A stretch of DNA of 64,000 nucleotides. It comes from Candidatus Nanoarchaeia archaeon. Lineage in GTDB: Archaea > Nanobdellota > Nanobdellia > SCGC-AAA011-G17 > JAFCDX01. The notes beneath the pieces are model-generated. The model was not told where the DNA came from and made no database searches. It saw only the letters and a list, made by a program, of their open reading frames with translations. Where the stretch lies: the NCBI GenBank assembly GCA_028716945.1, contig JAQUOT010000002.1, positions 62,001 to 126,000 on the forward strand, in the 5' to 3' direction. Below are positions 1 through 7,677 of this stretch, piece after piece. The stretch's first letter is position 1; each line of letters begins with the position of its first letter. A program made the translations under genes and the position numbers.

Positions 1-354
1 AGAACAGGCCCAACAAATCCAATATTGCAAGATTTAATTAAAGAGTTAAAGCTTTTAAGTTTTAAAGAAAAAGCACCTATTTGGAAAAGGATTGCTTATG
101 AATTAGAAATGCCTACAAGGAAAAAAAGAAGCGTAAATCTTTATACTATTGAAAAATATATTGAAAAAGACGAAACTGCAATAATCCCAGGAAAAGTTTT
201 ATCTCTAGGAGACTTGACAAAAAATGTTACTGTTGCAGCTTTTCAATTTTCAGATATGGCAAGAGAAAAAATAAATGCCGTTGGAAAAGCAATTTCAATT
301 CAAGATTTAATTAAAAAAAATCCAAAAGGAAAAAAAGTAAGAATCATAGGTTAA
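1..354 (+). CDS. rpl18e: Ribosomal protein L18e, 5'-truncated by the window edge
   Basis: Large-subunit ribosomal protein eL18. The reading frame is open from base 1 (RTGPTNPILQDLI...), so the true start lies upstream and the TTG-initiated ORF of the track is only part of it. The basic motif RKKRSVNLYTIEKY and the tail IPGKVLSLGDL...VTVAAFQFS are typical of L18e. It is the first visible gene of the L18e-L13-S9-RpoN string, a conserved archaeal order, and its stop is one base before the L13 start. Confidence 0.95.
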   Translation, partial: RTGPTNPILQDLIKELKLLSFKEKAPIWKRIAYELEMPTRKKRSVNLYTIEKYIEKDETAIIPGKVLSLGDLTKNVTVAAFQFSDMAREKINAVGKAISIQDLIKKNPKGKKVRIIG

Positions 355-355
355 A

Positions 356-775
356 ATGAAAATAATAGATGGAACAAATTTGATTTTAGGAAGATTAGCT
401 AGTTACGTAGCTAAACAGGCTCTTGAAGGAGAAACTATTACTATTATAAATTCAGAAAAAGTTATTATTACAGGTAAAAGAGCTAATGTTTTCCAAATAT
501 ACAAAGAAAGGATTGATCGTGGAAGTCCTTTGAAAGGTCCTTATTATCCAAGACAGCCAGATAGAATTGTTAAAAGAGTTATTAGGGGAATGTTACCAAG
601 AAAATATGAATCAGGAAGATTGGCTTTAAAAAGAGTAAAATGTTATATTGGAGTTCCAGAACAATTTAAAAATGAAAAGTTTTTAACTGTTGATTCAGCT
701 AGTATATCAAACTTAAAAACTACAAAGATTATTAAACTATCAGAAATAGTAAATGAATTTGGAATAAAATTATGA
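356..775 (+). CDS. rpl13: Ribosomal protein L13 (uL13)
   Basis: 139 aa, normal archaeal length. It starts MKIIDGTNLILGRLASYVAK, the usual L13 N-terminus, and contains the conserved GPYYPRQPDRIVKRVIRGMLP-type block in the middle. It is a large-subunit rRNA-binding protein. The stop overlaps the S9 start by four bases (ATGA), which implies translational coupling inside the operon. Confidence 0.97.
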   Translation: MKIIDGTNLILGRLASYVAKQALEGETITIINSEKVIITGKRANVFQIYKERIDRGSPLKGPYYPRQPDRIVKRVIRGMLPRKYESGRLALKRVKCYIGVPEQFKNEKFLTVDSASISNLKTTKIIKLSEIVNEFGIKL

Positions 776-1164
776 AAGTAATCAATACATCAGGAAAAAG
801 GAAAAGAGCACTAGCAAAAGCTAGATTAATTGAAGGTTCTGGACAAATAAGAATTAATTCACAATCTTTAGATACTTATCAGCCAGAATTTGCAAGATTA
901 AGAATTTCAGAACCATTAAAAATAGCAGATGAAGCATTCAAGAAAGTTGATATTGCTGTTAGTACTAGTGGTGGTGGCTGGCAAGGACAAGCAGAAGCTG
1001 CAAGGTTAGCTATTGCAAGAGCTTTGGTAAAATATGATAAAAAATTAAAAGAAAGATTTTTAAAATATGATAGACATTTACTTATCGCAGATGTACGTAG
1101 AAGAGAAGCGTATAAACCTAATGATTCAAAAGCGAGGGCTGCTAGACAGTTCAGTAAGAGGTGA
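772..1164 (+). CDS. rps9: Ribosomal protein S9 (uS9)
   Basis: 130 aa. The family signatures GKRKRALAKA near the N-terminus, GGGWQGQAEAARLAIARAL in the centre and the basic C-terminal tail ending QFSKR are present; in S9 the tail reaches the P-site tRNA. It overlaps L13 by four bases and precedes RpoN by nine bases in the same operon. Confidence 0.97.
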   Translation: MKVINTSGKRKRALAKARLIEGSGQIRINSQSLDTYQPEFARLRISEPLKIADEAFKKVDIAVSTSGGGWQGQAEAARLAIARALVKYDKKLKERFLKYDRHLLIADVRRREAYKPNDSKARAARQFSKR

Positions 1165-1173
1165 GCAAGAAAA

Positions 1174-1371
1174 ATGATAATACCAGTTAGATGTTTCAGT
1201 TGTAATAAACCTATAGGTCATCTTTGGGAATCTTTCGAGGAAAGAATAAAGAAAGGCGAAGATAGAAAAAAAGTTTTAGATGAGCTTGGTTTAGAAAGAT
1301 ATTGCTGCAGAGCAGTATTTTTAGGTCACGTAGACAATTTAGATATTATATCTAAGTTCAAGAAAGCTTAA
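1174..1371 (+). CDS. rpoN: RNA polymerase subunit N (Rpb10 homologue)
   Basis: 65 aa, the usual size. It starts MIIPVRCFSCNKPIGHLW and has CFSC plus a later CC pair (RYCCRAVF), the atypical CX2C...CC zinc site of Rpb10/RpoN. It is an assembly subunit of archaeal RNA polymerase. The gene order after S9 is the archaeal norm; rpoK, often next, is absent here and a convergent unknown gene overlaps its last four bases. Confidence 0.97.
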   Translation: MIIPVRCFSCNKPIGHLWESFEERIKKGEDRKKVLDELGLERYCCRAVFLGHVDNLDIISKFKKA

Positions 1372-1964
1372 ATTTTTATAACTATTTTTTTTGAAGGTTT
1401 TATTTTTTGTTTGCTTAGATAATAGTCTATATTTTCTAAAAAGGTATTGGATTTAAAAAGAGTATAATCTAAATTTGGAATTTTTGATGCAATATATTGG
1501 GCATGTGCATCTCCAACAACAGTTAATTCTGGTTTTTCTGATAAAAAAGTATTTAAAAAACCAATATCTCTAATTTCACATAATCTTTTATTACGAAGAT
1601 TTAATTCAACCTTTTTAATTGCTTTTAAAATTGTTATAGTTCCTTGTCCAATTAATTTTAATTTATCTGACAAATTATCTGGATTTGTTGTAAAGATATT
1701 ATCGTATTCATCATATAATTTTCTTGGAAAAATAATTTCAAAAGAAGCATCTCCTGCTATTATTCTAGACCCTTTTCTTTCAAATTCTTTAGCAATTTCT
1801 TCAAAGTATTTATTGTTTTTAGCTAAGAATCCCTCTTTGACTTCTTTCCAAAAGGGAGGTAATTCTAACATTAAGGTTTTTGGAATTCCAAATTTATTAT
1901 TAATATATTTAATTAAACTATCCAAATTTTTGTTTACATGATATACTCCTATTAAATGTTGCAT
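1368..1964 (-). CDS. Unknown protein, possibly distant TraB/PrgY-like
   Basis: 198 aa, no signal peptide or membrane segment. The N-terminus (QHLIGVYHVNKN) and a later TVVGDAHAQYIA resemble the 'G-H' motifs at the two ends of TraB/PrgY/GumN proteins, but the match is by eye and weak. A TATA element (TTTATAAATAA) about 30 bp upstream of the ATG suggests its own leaderless transcript. It overlaps the end of rpoN by four bases, convergently. Confidence 0.6.
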   Translation of the reverse strand: MQHLIGVYHVNKNLDSLIKYINNKFGIPKTLMLELPPFWKEVKEGFLAKNNKYFEEIAKEFERKGSRIIAGDASFEIIFPRKLYDEYDNIFTTNPDNLSDKLKLIGQGTITILKAIKKVELNLRNKRLCEIRDIGFLNTFLSEKPELTVVGDAHAQYIASKIPNLDYTLFKSNTFLENIDYYLSKQKIKPSKKIVIKI

Positions 1965-2027
1965 TTTACTCTTAAGAATATATCCCAGAATTATTTATAA
2001 ATCTTTCTATTTGTTACTACTAATAAG

Positions 2028-2330
2028 TTACTTTTTAGATATTACAAATCTCATGAATTTCTTGCAGTTTCTACAATAATAAACTACTTTTTTATTTTTT
2101 GTTCTAACACGACAATTTATTCCAGGTTTTAAATAACAGTTGCAATGTTTGCAGAATCTTCTTTTTAATTCTCTAGGGATTCTTAAATTAACTTTCATAG
2201 CAATCTTTCTTGCTAATTGCACATATCTATCTGCTCTTTCAGGATTTTTCTTGAAAACAGATTCAGCCTCTTTAAATAATTGTTTAACTCTTTCAAGTGC
2301 AATTTCTTTTTCTTTAGGTTTTGGTATCAT
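2028..2330 (-). CDS. rnp4: RNase P protein component 4 (Rpp21/Rpr2)
   Basis: 100 aa. An N-terminal helical half (ALERVKQLFKEAE...ADRYVQLARKIAMK) is followed by a zinc ribbon with CKHCNCYLKPG and YYCRNCKK, the Rpp21/Rpr2 signature. It is a protein subunit of archaeal RNase P, which trims 5' ends of tRNA precursors. It appears to be a single gene with a TATA-like region upstream. Confidence 0.93.
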   Translation of the reverse strand: MIPKPKEKEIALERVKQLFKEAESVFKKNPERADRYVQLARKIAMKVNLRIPRELKRRFCKHCNCYLKPGINCRVRTKNKKVVYYCRNCKKFMRFVISKK

Positions 2331-2382
2331 ATATTAACTAGAATTAATTGTTATATAAATTTAATTAAAAAAAGGCGGACTT

Positions 2383-2526
2383 TTATACTACTTCCCACCC
2401 AACCGTATTTTGTTGTTTAAAGTCATCTCTTATTGTTTTAGTTAATTTTTCTGTTTTTGATATAAACGGGAAGACCTTGAAATATATAAATATTGTGAAA
2501 AGTCTGTCATAAATGACATTTCCCAT
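2383..2526 (-). CDS. Candidate 47-aa ORF downstream of the RelE toxin
   Basis: ATG-to-TAA frame of 47 codons, too short for the ORF track, starting 12 bp after the toxin stop. The second half (SKTEKLTKTIRDDFKQQ, then NTVGWEVV at the end) is protein-like in composition, the first half is hydrophobic/aromatic. No visible ribosome site. It might be a third gene of the TA operon, a remnant, or chance. A T-rich tract follows the stop. Confidence 0.3.
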   Translation of the reverse strand: MGNVIYDRLFTIFIYFKVFPFISKTEKLTKTIRDDFKQQNTVGWEVV

Positions 2527-2537
2527 CCAAAATTAGT

Positions 2538-2879
2538 TTATTTATAACCAAATAATTTGTCATATTCTTTATGGTCAATTATTTTTAAAACAAATAAGAA
2601 TATAGTGACTGTATCCCCTTCTATAGTATAAAGCATTCTCCAATAATTAGATAATTCTACTCTGTATAAATTTTGTATGCCCAGTTTTTTAAATTCAGAA
2701 GGGATTAATTCTTTTTTGATTGGGTCTCCATATTGAGGATTTTTCTTTAGAATATCTCTTATTCTATTAAAAGAATTTAAAATAGATTTAGCTTCCTTAT
2801 CATTACTCTTTTTTAATTCTAAATAGGATTCTTCTGCATCTCCTTTTAACATAATTCTAACTTCTTTTCCAAAGTACAT
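2538..2879 (-). CDS. RelE/ParE-superfamily toxin
   Basis: 113 aa. The C-terminal half has the RelE pattern: LYRVELSNYWRMLYTIEG, a beta strand TIFLFVLKIID and the end HKEYDKLFGYK, which is common in archaeal RelE-like toxins. Such proteins usually act as ribosome-dependent mRNA endonucleases. It lies one base downstream of a small winged-helix-like gene, the expected antitoxin, so the two are likely cotranscribed. Confidence 0.85.
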   Translation of the reverse strand: MYFGKEVRIMLKGDAEESYLELKKSNDKEAKSILNSFNRIRDILKKNPQYGDPIKKELIPSEFKKLGIQNLYRVELSNYWRMLYTIEGDTVTIFLFVLKIIDHKEYDKLFGYK

Positions 2880-2880
2880 T

Positions 2881-3186
2881 TTAAACCTCTATAGAATTTT
2901 TTAACATTTTTTTTAAATGCTCTGGTTCTGAATAAATCCATTGAACTCCTTTTGGACCATATATTATTTTTCCGCTTTTCCAAAGGTATTCTAAAATTAC
3001 TTTAAGAGTTTGGTGCATTATCTGTTTTGGAAGTTTTCTTTTTAATTCAGCCAGGGAAATAGGTAAATCGCTATGTTTTTTTAGAAAATCTTCTACCATA
3101 AGAACAGTATTAAGATTAGGATATCTCAAGATAATATGATCCTTTCTCTCTATCAATTCTGATTTGTTAAATTCTAGTTTTCGCAT
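2881..3186 (-). CDS. Putative antitoxin with winged-helix-like fold
   Basis: 101 aa. The stretch SLAELKRKLPKQIMHQTLKVILEYLWKSGKI, followed by YGPKGVQWI, looks like a winged helix (helix-turn-helix plus wing) rather than the usual RHH or AbrB antitoxin. It sits directly upstream of the RelE-type toxin. A perfect 6-4-6 palindrome overlaps the TATA box just upstream, as expected for autoregulation. The antitoxin role is inferred from position. Confidence 0.65.
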   Translation of the reverse strand: MRKLEFNKSELIERKDHIILRYPNLNTVLMVEDFLKKHSDLPISLAELKRKLPKQIMHQTLKVILEYLWKSGKIIYGPKGVQWIYSEPEHLKKMLKNSIEV

Positions 3187-3206
3187 GTTATATCAACTGA
3201 TACTTA

Positions 3207-3229
3207 ATTAGTATTAACTAATATATAAA
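3207..3229 (-). promoter_or_regulatory. TA promoter with palindromic operator
   Basis: On the minus strand the TATA element TTTATATAT (3221-3229) reads toward the antitoxin. It is partly overlapped by the perfect inverted repeat ATTAGT-ATTA-ACTAAT (3207-3222). An operator at this place would let the antitoxin block TBP or polymerase access. Binding is inferred. Confidence 0.5.
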
Positions 3230-3335
3230 CCTTTCCTAATAGTGTTTTTCTAAATTTATAAAAACAAAAGATTTATATATGACTACTATACTAATATTCA
3301 TAAATGACTACTTTAAAAATAGTCTAAATAATAAA

Positions 3336-3899
3336 ATGGAAAAAGACTTAAAACAATTCGTGGAAAAGGTTGAAAAAATACTTGTCTCTGAGAAAAAAGG
3401 CAATAGAAGTTATTTTGTAGGGTATGGAATAGAAGAAGGTAAGAAAATATTAATTAATGTTTTTATTGATGATAGGGATATAGAAAAGATGAGCAAAGCA
3501 GATCTTCTTAGTAAACTGCAAGCTATATTAAATGAACTAAATCCCCCTAAAAAAATGTCAGCAAAACCAATATTGATTTCAGATATAAATGAAAATAACA
3601 TTTGGGAAGTATTGGGAGATTCTTGTGTAATTAAAAATATAAAAATCTTAACTACTTTCTTGAATATTAAACTTCCAGAAAATTTTCAAATTGCCTTTGA
3701 AGAATTGCCTGAAAAATTCAAATTAGAAGATTTAAGAAGAGAACTTAAAAAATTAACAAAAAAAGATTACCATAGGAATACTTACCAAAATTGGATGAAA
3801 TTTTTAATAAAGGCCGAATTCGTAACTTTAAAAGAAAAAACATATTATAAAACACCAAGAATAAATAGATATCAAACATTAAAGAAACTAAAGGAATAA
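3336..3899 (+). CDS. Unknown protein, first of a two-gene unit
   Basis: 187 aa from the chosen ATG (MEKDLKQFVEKVEKI...). The longer frame from 3279 was not used because its ATG directly follows the TATA element TTTATATA; a transcript would start near 3300. The N-terminal half is alpha/beta (VGYGIEEGKKILINVFIDDRD), the C-terminal half is basic and helical (LRRELKKLTKKDYHRNTYQNWMKF...), suggestive of nucleic-acid binding. The family is not recognised. A 59-aa ORF begins one base after the stop. Confidence 0.6.
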   Translation: MEKDLKQFVEKVEKILVSEKKGNRSYFVGYGIEEGKKILINVFIDDRDIEKMSKADLLSKLQAILNELNPPKKMSAKPILISDINENNIWEVLGDSCVIKNIKILTTFLNIKLPENFQIAFEELPEKFKLEDLRRELKKLTKKDYHRNTYQNWMKFLIKAEFVTLKEKTYYKTPRINRYQTLKKLKE

Positions 3900-3900
3900 A

Positions 3901-4080
3901 ATGAAAGATAAGTTACTTAAACCAAGATTAGAATATGATAATGTTTCTTATATGTTTTCACCAGATTTTATAAAAAATACGAATTCATATGGCGGTTTAT
4001 GGCCCTATATTCCACAAAATGAAATATATAAAGATACAAGATTAAAAAAAGAAGTTCTAAACTCTACCAAAGAAAAATAA
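3901..4080 (+). CDS. Small unknown protein (59 aa) coupled to the preceding gene
   Basis: ATG-to-TAA frame missing from the ORF track because of its size. It starts one base after the preceding stop, so it is likely coupled. Its composition is protein-like: KPRLEYDNVSYMFSPDF, NSYGGLWPYIPQN and a basic tail. No known family. The tight spacing makes it a likely partner of the upstream 187-aa protein. Confidence 0.5.
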   Translation: MKDKLLKPRLEYDNVSYMFSPDFIKNTNSYGGLWPYIPQNEIYKDTRLKKEVLNSTKEK

Positions 4081-4199
4081 AATCTTTCTTATCTGTTTTC
4101 ATCTTGCTCTTTTGCAGAAAAACAAACATATAAACGCTGTAGCGTTATTGTAGCTAATTTGGAAAATAATTAAAAAATTCGCCCAAAGTAAAAATAAAG
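4081..4199. other. Non-coding gap with a short palindrome
   Basis: Between the 59-aa ORF and the 5S 3' end there is no coding frame of note. It contains the near-perfect palindrome AACGCT-GT-AGCGTT (4133-4146) and A/T tracts that may end transcripts from both sides. Confidence 0.4.
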
Positions 4200-4312
4200 G
4201 CGGACAGCTAACCATAGTTCCCGTCTTACGACAGTACAATATGGAACGTAGGCCTTCTTAATTTCCGAGTTCGAAAAGGGATCGGATGTTGCCAGGCCGC
4301 TATGGCCGTCCT
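4200..4312 (-). rRNA. rrf: 5S ribosomal RNA
   Basis: On the minus strand the sequence has the 5S core CGAACTCGGAAATTAAG (loop B/helix III) preceded by GGCCATAGCGG. The ends form helix I: GGACGGC at 4311-4305 pairs with GCTGTCC at 4209-4203 (seven pairs with one G-U). The length is about 112 nt. The 3' end runs into a T-rich tract, a likely terminator. No 16S or 23S lies nearby, so this 5S gene is unlinked. Confidence 0.93.
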
Positions 4313-4395
4313 AAAATTTAAACTAAACAACTCCTTTATTAAACTTTCGAATAGCTTGGAAAGATTTATATATAGCTTTTAATGTACTCTGCTCT

Positions 4396-5040
4396 ATGAA
4401 AAAGGCAATTATAACAATACTAGTTTTAGCTATTTTTTTCATGGCAGCTTGTGAAAATGAACAGACAACACCTACAACAACTACTACACCAACATCTGCA
4501 GACCAATGTGGAGATAGTATCTGTGCAGAATCTGAAAGATGCGATACTTCAACTTATCAGACAAATTGTGCAGAAGATTGTCCTGCTTGTCCAACAAGTA
4601 TATATGTTGAAAATTTCCAGTGTGGTAATATTGCTGGATGCGAAAAGACAGGAGAAAACAAATTTACAATAAGTTCAACCATAACTTCAATAAAAGTAAA
4701 AGTTGCTAATTTGGGAGACACAATAGCTAATTCGATGGAAGTAACATATAGCTGTTACGATGACGACAATGTAAGAGTTTTAAGAGACTTTGAAGTGCAG
4801 ACATATAAAGGAACCAAATTTAATCATGGTTTTGTGAATGCATATAGTTATACACCTAACAGCGATAAAACAAGATTGCAAGCAAAAACTTCTCAATCAA
4901 GTACTGATGAGTATGTATTAACCATAAGTGCTGTAGATTTAACAGAAGATTTCAATTTGAAATGTGATTTTGTATTTGATACACATAGTCCAATTGAAAA
5001 CGAAAAACAATCAGTTTATATGACTTTCAAGAAAGAATAA
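4396..5040 (+). CDS. Secreted lipoprotein with Cys-rich CGD domain
   Basis: 214 aa. The N-terminus MKKAIITILVLAIFFMAAC is a lipoprotein signal with lipobox MAAC (Cys19), followed by a Thr/Pro-rich linker. Then comes a small Cys-rich unit (CGDSICAESERCD...NCAEDCPAC), common in surface proteins of DPANN archaea, and a beta-rich C-terminal domain (residues about 75-214). A TATA element TTTATATATA lies 26 bp before the ATG, so the mRNA is leaderless. The ligand is unknown. Confidence 0.75.
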   Translation: MKKAIITILVLAIFFMAACENEQTTPTTTTTPTSADQCGDSICAESERCDTSTYQTNCAEDCPACPTSIYVENFQCGNIAGCEKTGENKFTISSTITSIKVKVANLGDTIANSMEVTYSCYDDDNVRVLRDFEVQTYKGTKFNHGFVNAYSYTPNSDKTRLQAKTSQSSTDEYVLTISAVDLTEDFNLKCDFVFDTHSPIENEKQSVYMTFKKE

Positions 5041-5058
5041 ATTTTTTCTTTTCTTTTT

Positions 5059-5397
5059 TTATATTAATTTTAATTTCTTAGTTATTTTATCAATACTTTC
5101 TTCGTTATCAGGACCAATTGCCAAACAAGTTAAAGTTGGTTCTTTAAATTCAGTTAAACCTGCATCTTTAATTAAAGCATTTGTTAATCTTTCTTTGTCT
5201 GCAAGTTTTTTATATTGTGTTAATTCTTTCTCATCTTTTACTTTTAAAATAACTTTTTTCATGCCTTCTGTTCTCCATTCAGAAACTTTGTAATCTGGAG
5301 ATTTTAAAACAGCTTCTACAGAAGCATGCGCCACTTGGCTCGAAAGCTTACCTTTCGGCATCTTTAAATCTGCCCTTACTAGAATGACTTGCTTCAT
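5059..5397 (-). CDS. pth2: Peptidyl-tRNA hydrolase, Pth2 type
   Basis: 112 aa, full length. It starts MKQVILVRADLKMPKGKLSSQVAHAS, the Pth2 N-terminus with the conserved K-GK-AQ(V)AHA region, and has the C-terminal motif TCLAIGPDNEE. It releases peptides from peptidyl-tRNA. It is a monocistronic gene, convergent with the lipoprotein. Confidence 0.96.
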   Translation of the reverse strand: MKQVILVRADLKMPKGKLSSQVAHASVEAVLKSPDYKVSEWRTEGMKKVILKVKDEKELTQYKKLADKERLTNALIKDAGLTEFKEPTLTCLAIGPDNEESIDKITKKLKLI

Positions 5398-5477
5398 ATT
5401 AAATTAAAAAATAAAGAAACTTATAAAGTTTGCTAAAGATGAAAAAGTTTAAGTATAAGATTAATTATATAATATAT

Positions 5478-5939
5478 ATGAAAAAGAAGGTAAATATTAA
5501 ATTATTGTTAATCTGTCTTTTTGTAGTATATTTTACAGCTTTTATAGGTAGTTTATTTACTTCAAACGCAGTAAAATCTGACTGGTACCAACAGAATAAA
5601 CCTTCTTTAACACCCCCAAGTTATGTCTTTCCTATAGTTTGGAATGTTTTATTTTTCTTAATAGCCTATTCTTTGTACTTTACTTGGACTAAAGCTAAAC
5701 AAAAAACTTTAGTAATAATCTCTTATTGGATAAACTTTATTTTAAATGCTGCTTGGAGTTATTTTTATTTTTACTTAAAAAATCCTTTATTTTCTTTTAT
5801 AGAACTGATATTTTTATGGTTCTCAATTTTATATTTAGTAATATTTACTTATAAGATAGATAAAAAAGCTTCTTATTTACTAATTCCTTATTTGTTATGG
5901 GTTAGTTTTGCAGGTATTTTAAATTATTTAACAATTTAA
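5478..5939 (+). CDS. tspO: TspO/MBR family membrane protein
   Basis: 153 aa, the usual TspO length, from the ATG at 5478; the track start adds a poor N-terminal extension from a TTG. Five membrane segments are evident. TspO landmarks are PSLTPPSYVFPIVWNVLFFLIAYSLY and WSYFYFYLKNPLFSF. The family binds tetrapyrroles and other ligands in bacteria and mitochondria; its role in DPANN archaea is unclear. It overlaps the next, convergent gene by four bases. Confidence 0.9.
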   Translation: MKKKVNIKLLLICLFVVYFTAFIGSLFTSNAVKSDWYQQNKPSLTPPSYVFPIVWNVLFFLIAYSLYFTWTKAKQKTLVIISYWINFILNAAWSYFYFYLKNPLFSFIELIFLWFSILYLVIFTYKIDKKASYLLIPYLLWVSFAGILNYLTI

Positions 5940-6796
5940 TTCATATGAAGTTCTACAATGTCCCCATTTTCAAGAATATGGTTTAATCCTGCTTGCATTC
6001 CTTCGTGTTTAGCACTTTTTCCCCAAATTTTTGCATGTTTAAACTTTTTAAGAAAATCTTTGTGTATATTTCCTGCTAAATCTTTAATCTTAGATCCTTT
6101 TTTTAAAGCAATAGGAGGATAAGCTGGTTTTTTTCCTGGTTGTTTTGTATAAACATAAATTAAATTCAAATTATTCCATATCAAATCTTTTACTTTTTCA
6201 ATATCTATATCTGAAAACTTTTTATAATAAATTATAGGTAATTCTATATCATTTTTATATAATTCTTCAAAAACTAATTTTCTTTCCTGTTCATTTCCAT
6301 AAATTAATATTACTAAATCCGAATCTTTTACTGCGCTTAAAAATTCAGGGCCTTTTTCTTTCATATAAAAATCTTTTATTATAGCAGGAATTTCTATAAC
6401 TTGTAATTTAACTCCTTTATAATCTAAAATTCCTTGTTCAATCTTCTTTGTTGTGAATTCATAATCAGCAATTTCTATTTTTGCCCCCGTTAATTCTTTT
6501 AATAAAGTACTTTTTCCAGAATTAGTCATGCCTACAATTGAAATTCTTGCTGCACCTTCTCTTTTTATTAATGGTTTTCCTCCAGAAGAAGATTTTTTCT
6601 TCTTTTTTTGAATTGCTATAGCTTCTCTTAATTTTTTATATCTTAATTTTAAGTTAAGAAGCATAGACTGTCCACCCTTATGCTTAGGCGCGTAACGAAG
6701 CATTTCTTCCATTGCTTTTAATTTTTCTTCATCATTCTGTGCAGCATAAAACTTTTTTTCTGCTTCTATGAATTCTGGGTGAGCATTTATTGCCAT
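5936..6796 (-). CDS. DRG/Obg-type GTPase with TGS domain
   Basis: 286 aa. Order: an N-terminal helical and basic segment (KKKKKSSSGGKP), the G1 loop GMTNSGKST (about residues 89-97), a shortened G domain, and a C-terminal TGS domain (IYVYTKQPGKK...AGNIHKDF...GMQAGLNHILENGDIVELH). This is the layout of archaeal DRG proteins, which act on ribosomes. It lies one base from the upstream small Cys-containing gene, in one operon. Confidence 0.88.
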   Translation of the reverse strand: MAINAHPEFIEAEKKFYAAQNDEEKLKAMEEMLRYAPKHKGGQSMLLNLKLRYKKLREAIAIQKKKKKSSSGGKPLIKREGAARISIVGMTNSGKSTLLKELTGAKIEIADYEFTTKKIEQGILDYKGVKLQVIEIPAIIKDFYMKEKGPEFLSAVKDSDLVILIYGNEQERKLVFEELYKNDIELPIIYYKKFSDIDIEKVKDLIWNNLNLIYVYTKQPGKKPAYPPIALKKGSKIKDLAGNIHKDFLKKFKHAKIWGKSAKHEGMQAGLNHILENGDIVELHMN

Positions 6797-6797
6797 C

Positions 6798-7055
6798 TTA
6801 TAACTCCTTTAGACTATTTCCAAATAACTTTTCTTTTTCCTTTCTTATATCGTCAATTATTTCATTGTTTAAAACCAAATATTGACATCTATATTCAGGT
6901 AATATAACTCCAAATTTTCTTCCTGCTTTACAAGTACCTATTTTTCTATCTTTGTCTAAAAGACCATTTCTTAGTTCTGGTTCAAAGAATTTGCATTCTT
7001 TACAAGTAGAATTCTCCATCTTTTTTTTAATGTCTTCTATAGTAACTATATCCAT
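6798..7055 (-). CDS. Unknown small Cys-containing protein
   Basis: 85 aa with CKECKFFE, GTCKAG and RCQYL: four cysteines that could bind zinc or an Fe-S cluster. It is cotranscribed with the DRG-type GTPase one base downstream. The family is not recognised. Confidence 0.7.
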   Translation of the reverse strand: MDIVTIEDIKKKMENSTCKECKFFEPELRNGLLDKDRKIGTCKAGRKFGVILPEYRCQYLVLNNEIIDDIRKEKEKLFGNSLKEL

Positions 7056-7136
7056 GTTTAAATAGGGTATTAAAGATGTATTTAAAATTTCCTTTATATC
7101 AAAACCTTTATAAACATTATTTTGAAATAGATTAAA

Positions 7137-7676
7137 ATGATAGCCTTATCAGACATAACAGCATTAGTATCGGATAATTTAGTTAAACTAATTGGTGGAA
7201 TCTTAATTTTATTAATAGGTTTGGTTATTTCTAGGTTCTTTGGAAAATTATTTTATAAAGTATTACATAGGATTGGTCTTAATGAAGTTCTTAAAAAACA
7301 ATTACAATTACAGATACCTGTAGAAGAATTTATTTCTACCTTTATAAGATATCTTGGTTATATAATTTCAGTTATTTTTGCATTGCAGCAATTGGGATTA
7401 ACTACATTTATATTTAATTTAATATTGATATTAATTTTAGTATTTATCATTTTAATGGTAGTTATTGCTCTAAAAGATATTGTTCCAAATATTACTGCTG
7501 GTTTTTTTATAACCCAAAAGAAATTAGTTAAGGTTGGAGATACAGTAAAAATAAAAAACTTAACTGGAAAAGTTACTAATGTTACTTTAACAGAAATACA
7601 AATTAAAAACAAAGAAGATACTATTATAATACCTAATTCTGTATTAATAAAACACGAAATTATTAAGAAAAAATAA
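7137..7676 (+). CDS. Small MscS-type mechanosensitive channel
   Basis: 179 aa. There are three or four membrane segments (residues about 15-125), then the start of the MscS beta domain: ALKDIVPNITAGFFI, LVKVGDTVKIKNLTGKVTNV and IIIPNSVLIKHEI. It lacks the large C-terminal alpha/beta domain of E. coli MscS and ends after the beta domain. It probably releases osmolytes on membrane tension. Confidence 0.87.
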   Translation: MIALSDITALVSDNLVKLIGGILILLIGLVISRFFGKLFYKVLHRIGLNEVLKKQLQLQIPVEEFISTFIRYLGYIISVIFALQQLGLTTFIFNLILILILVFIILMVVIALKDIVPNITAGFFITQKKLVKVGDTVKIKNLTGKVTNVTLTEIQIKNKEDTIIIPNSVLIKHEIIKKK

Positions 7677-7677
7677 A

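Noticed and set aside
2371-2400. GGCGGAC block that looks like the 5S 3' end
   Set aside because: Only nine bases are shared with 4199-4207; no further 5S sequence or helix partner.
3279-3335. Longer start of the 187-aa unknown gene
   Set aside because: Its ATG directly follows the TATA box TTTATATA, so it would be outside the transcript.
4133-4146. AACGCT-GT-AGCGTT as an intrinsic terminator
   Set aside because: The two-base loop is too small and no long T-run follows; archaeal ends rely mainly on T-tracts.
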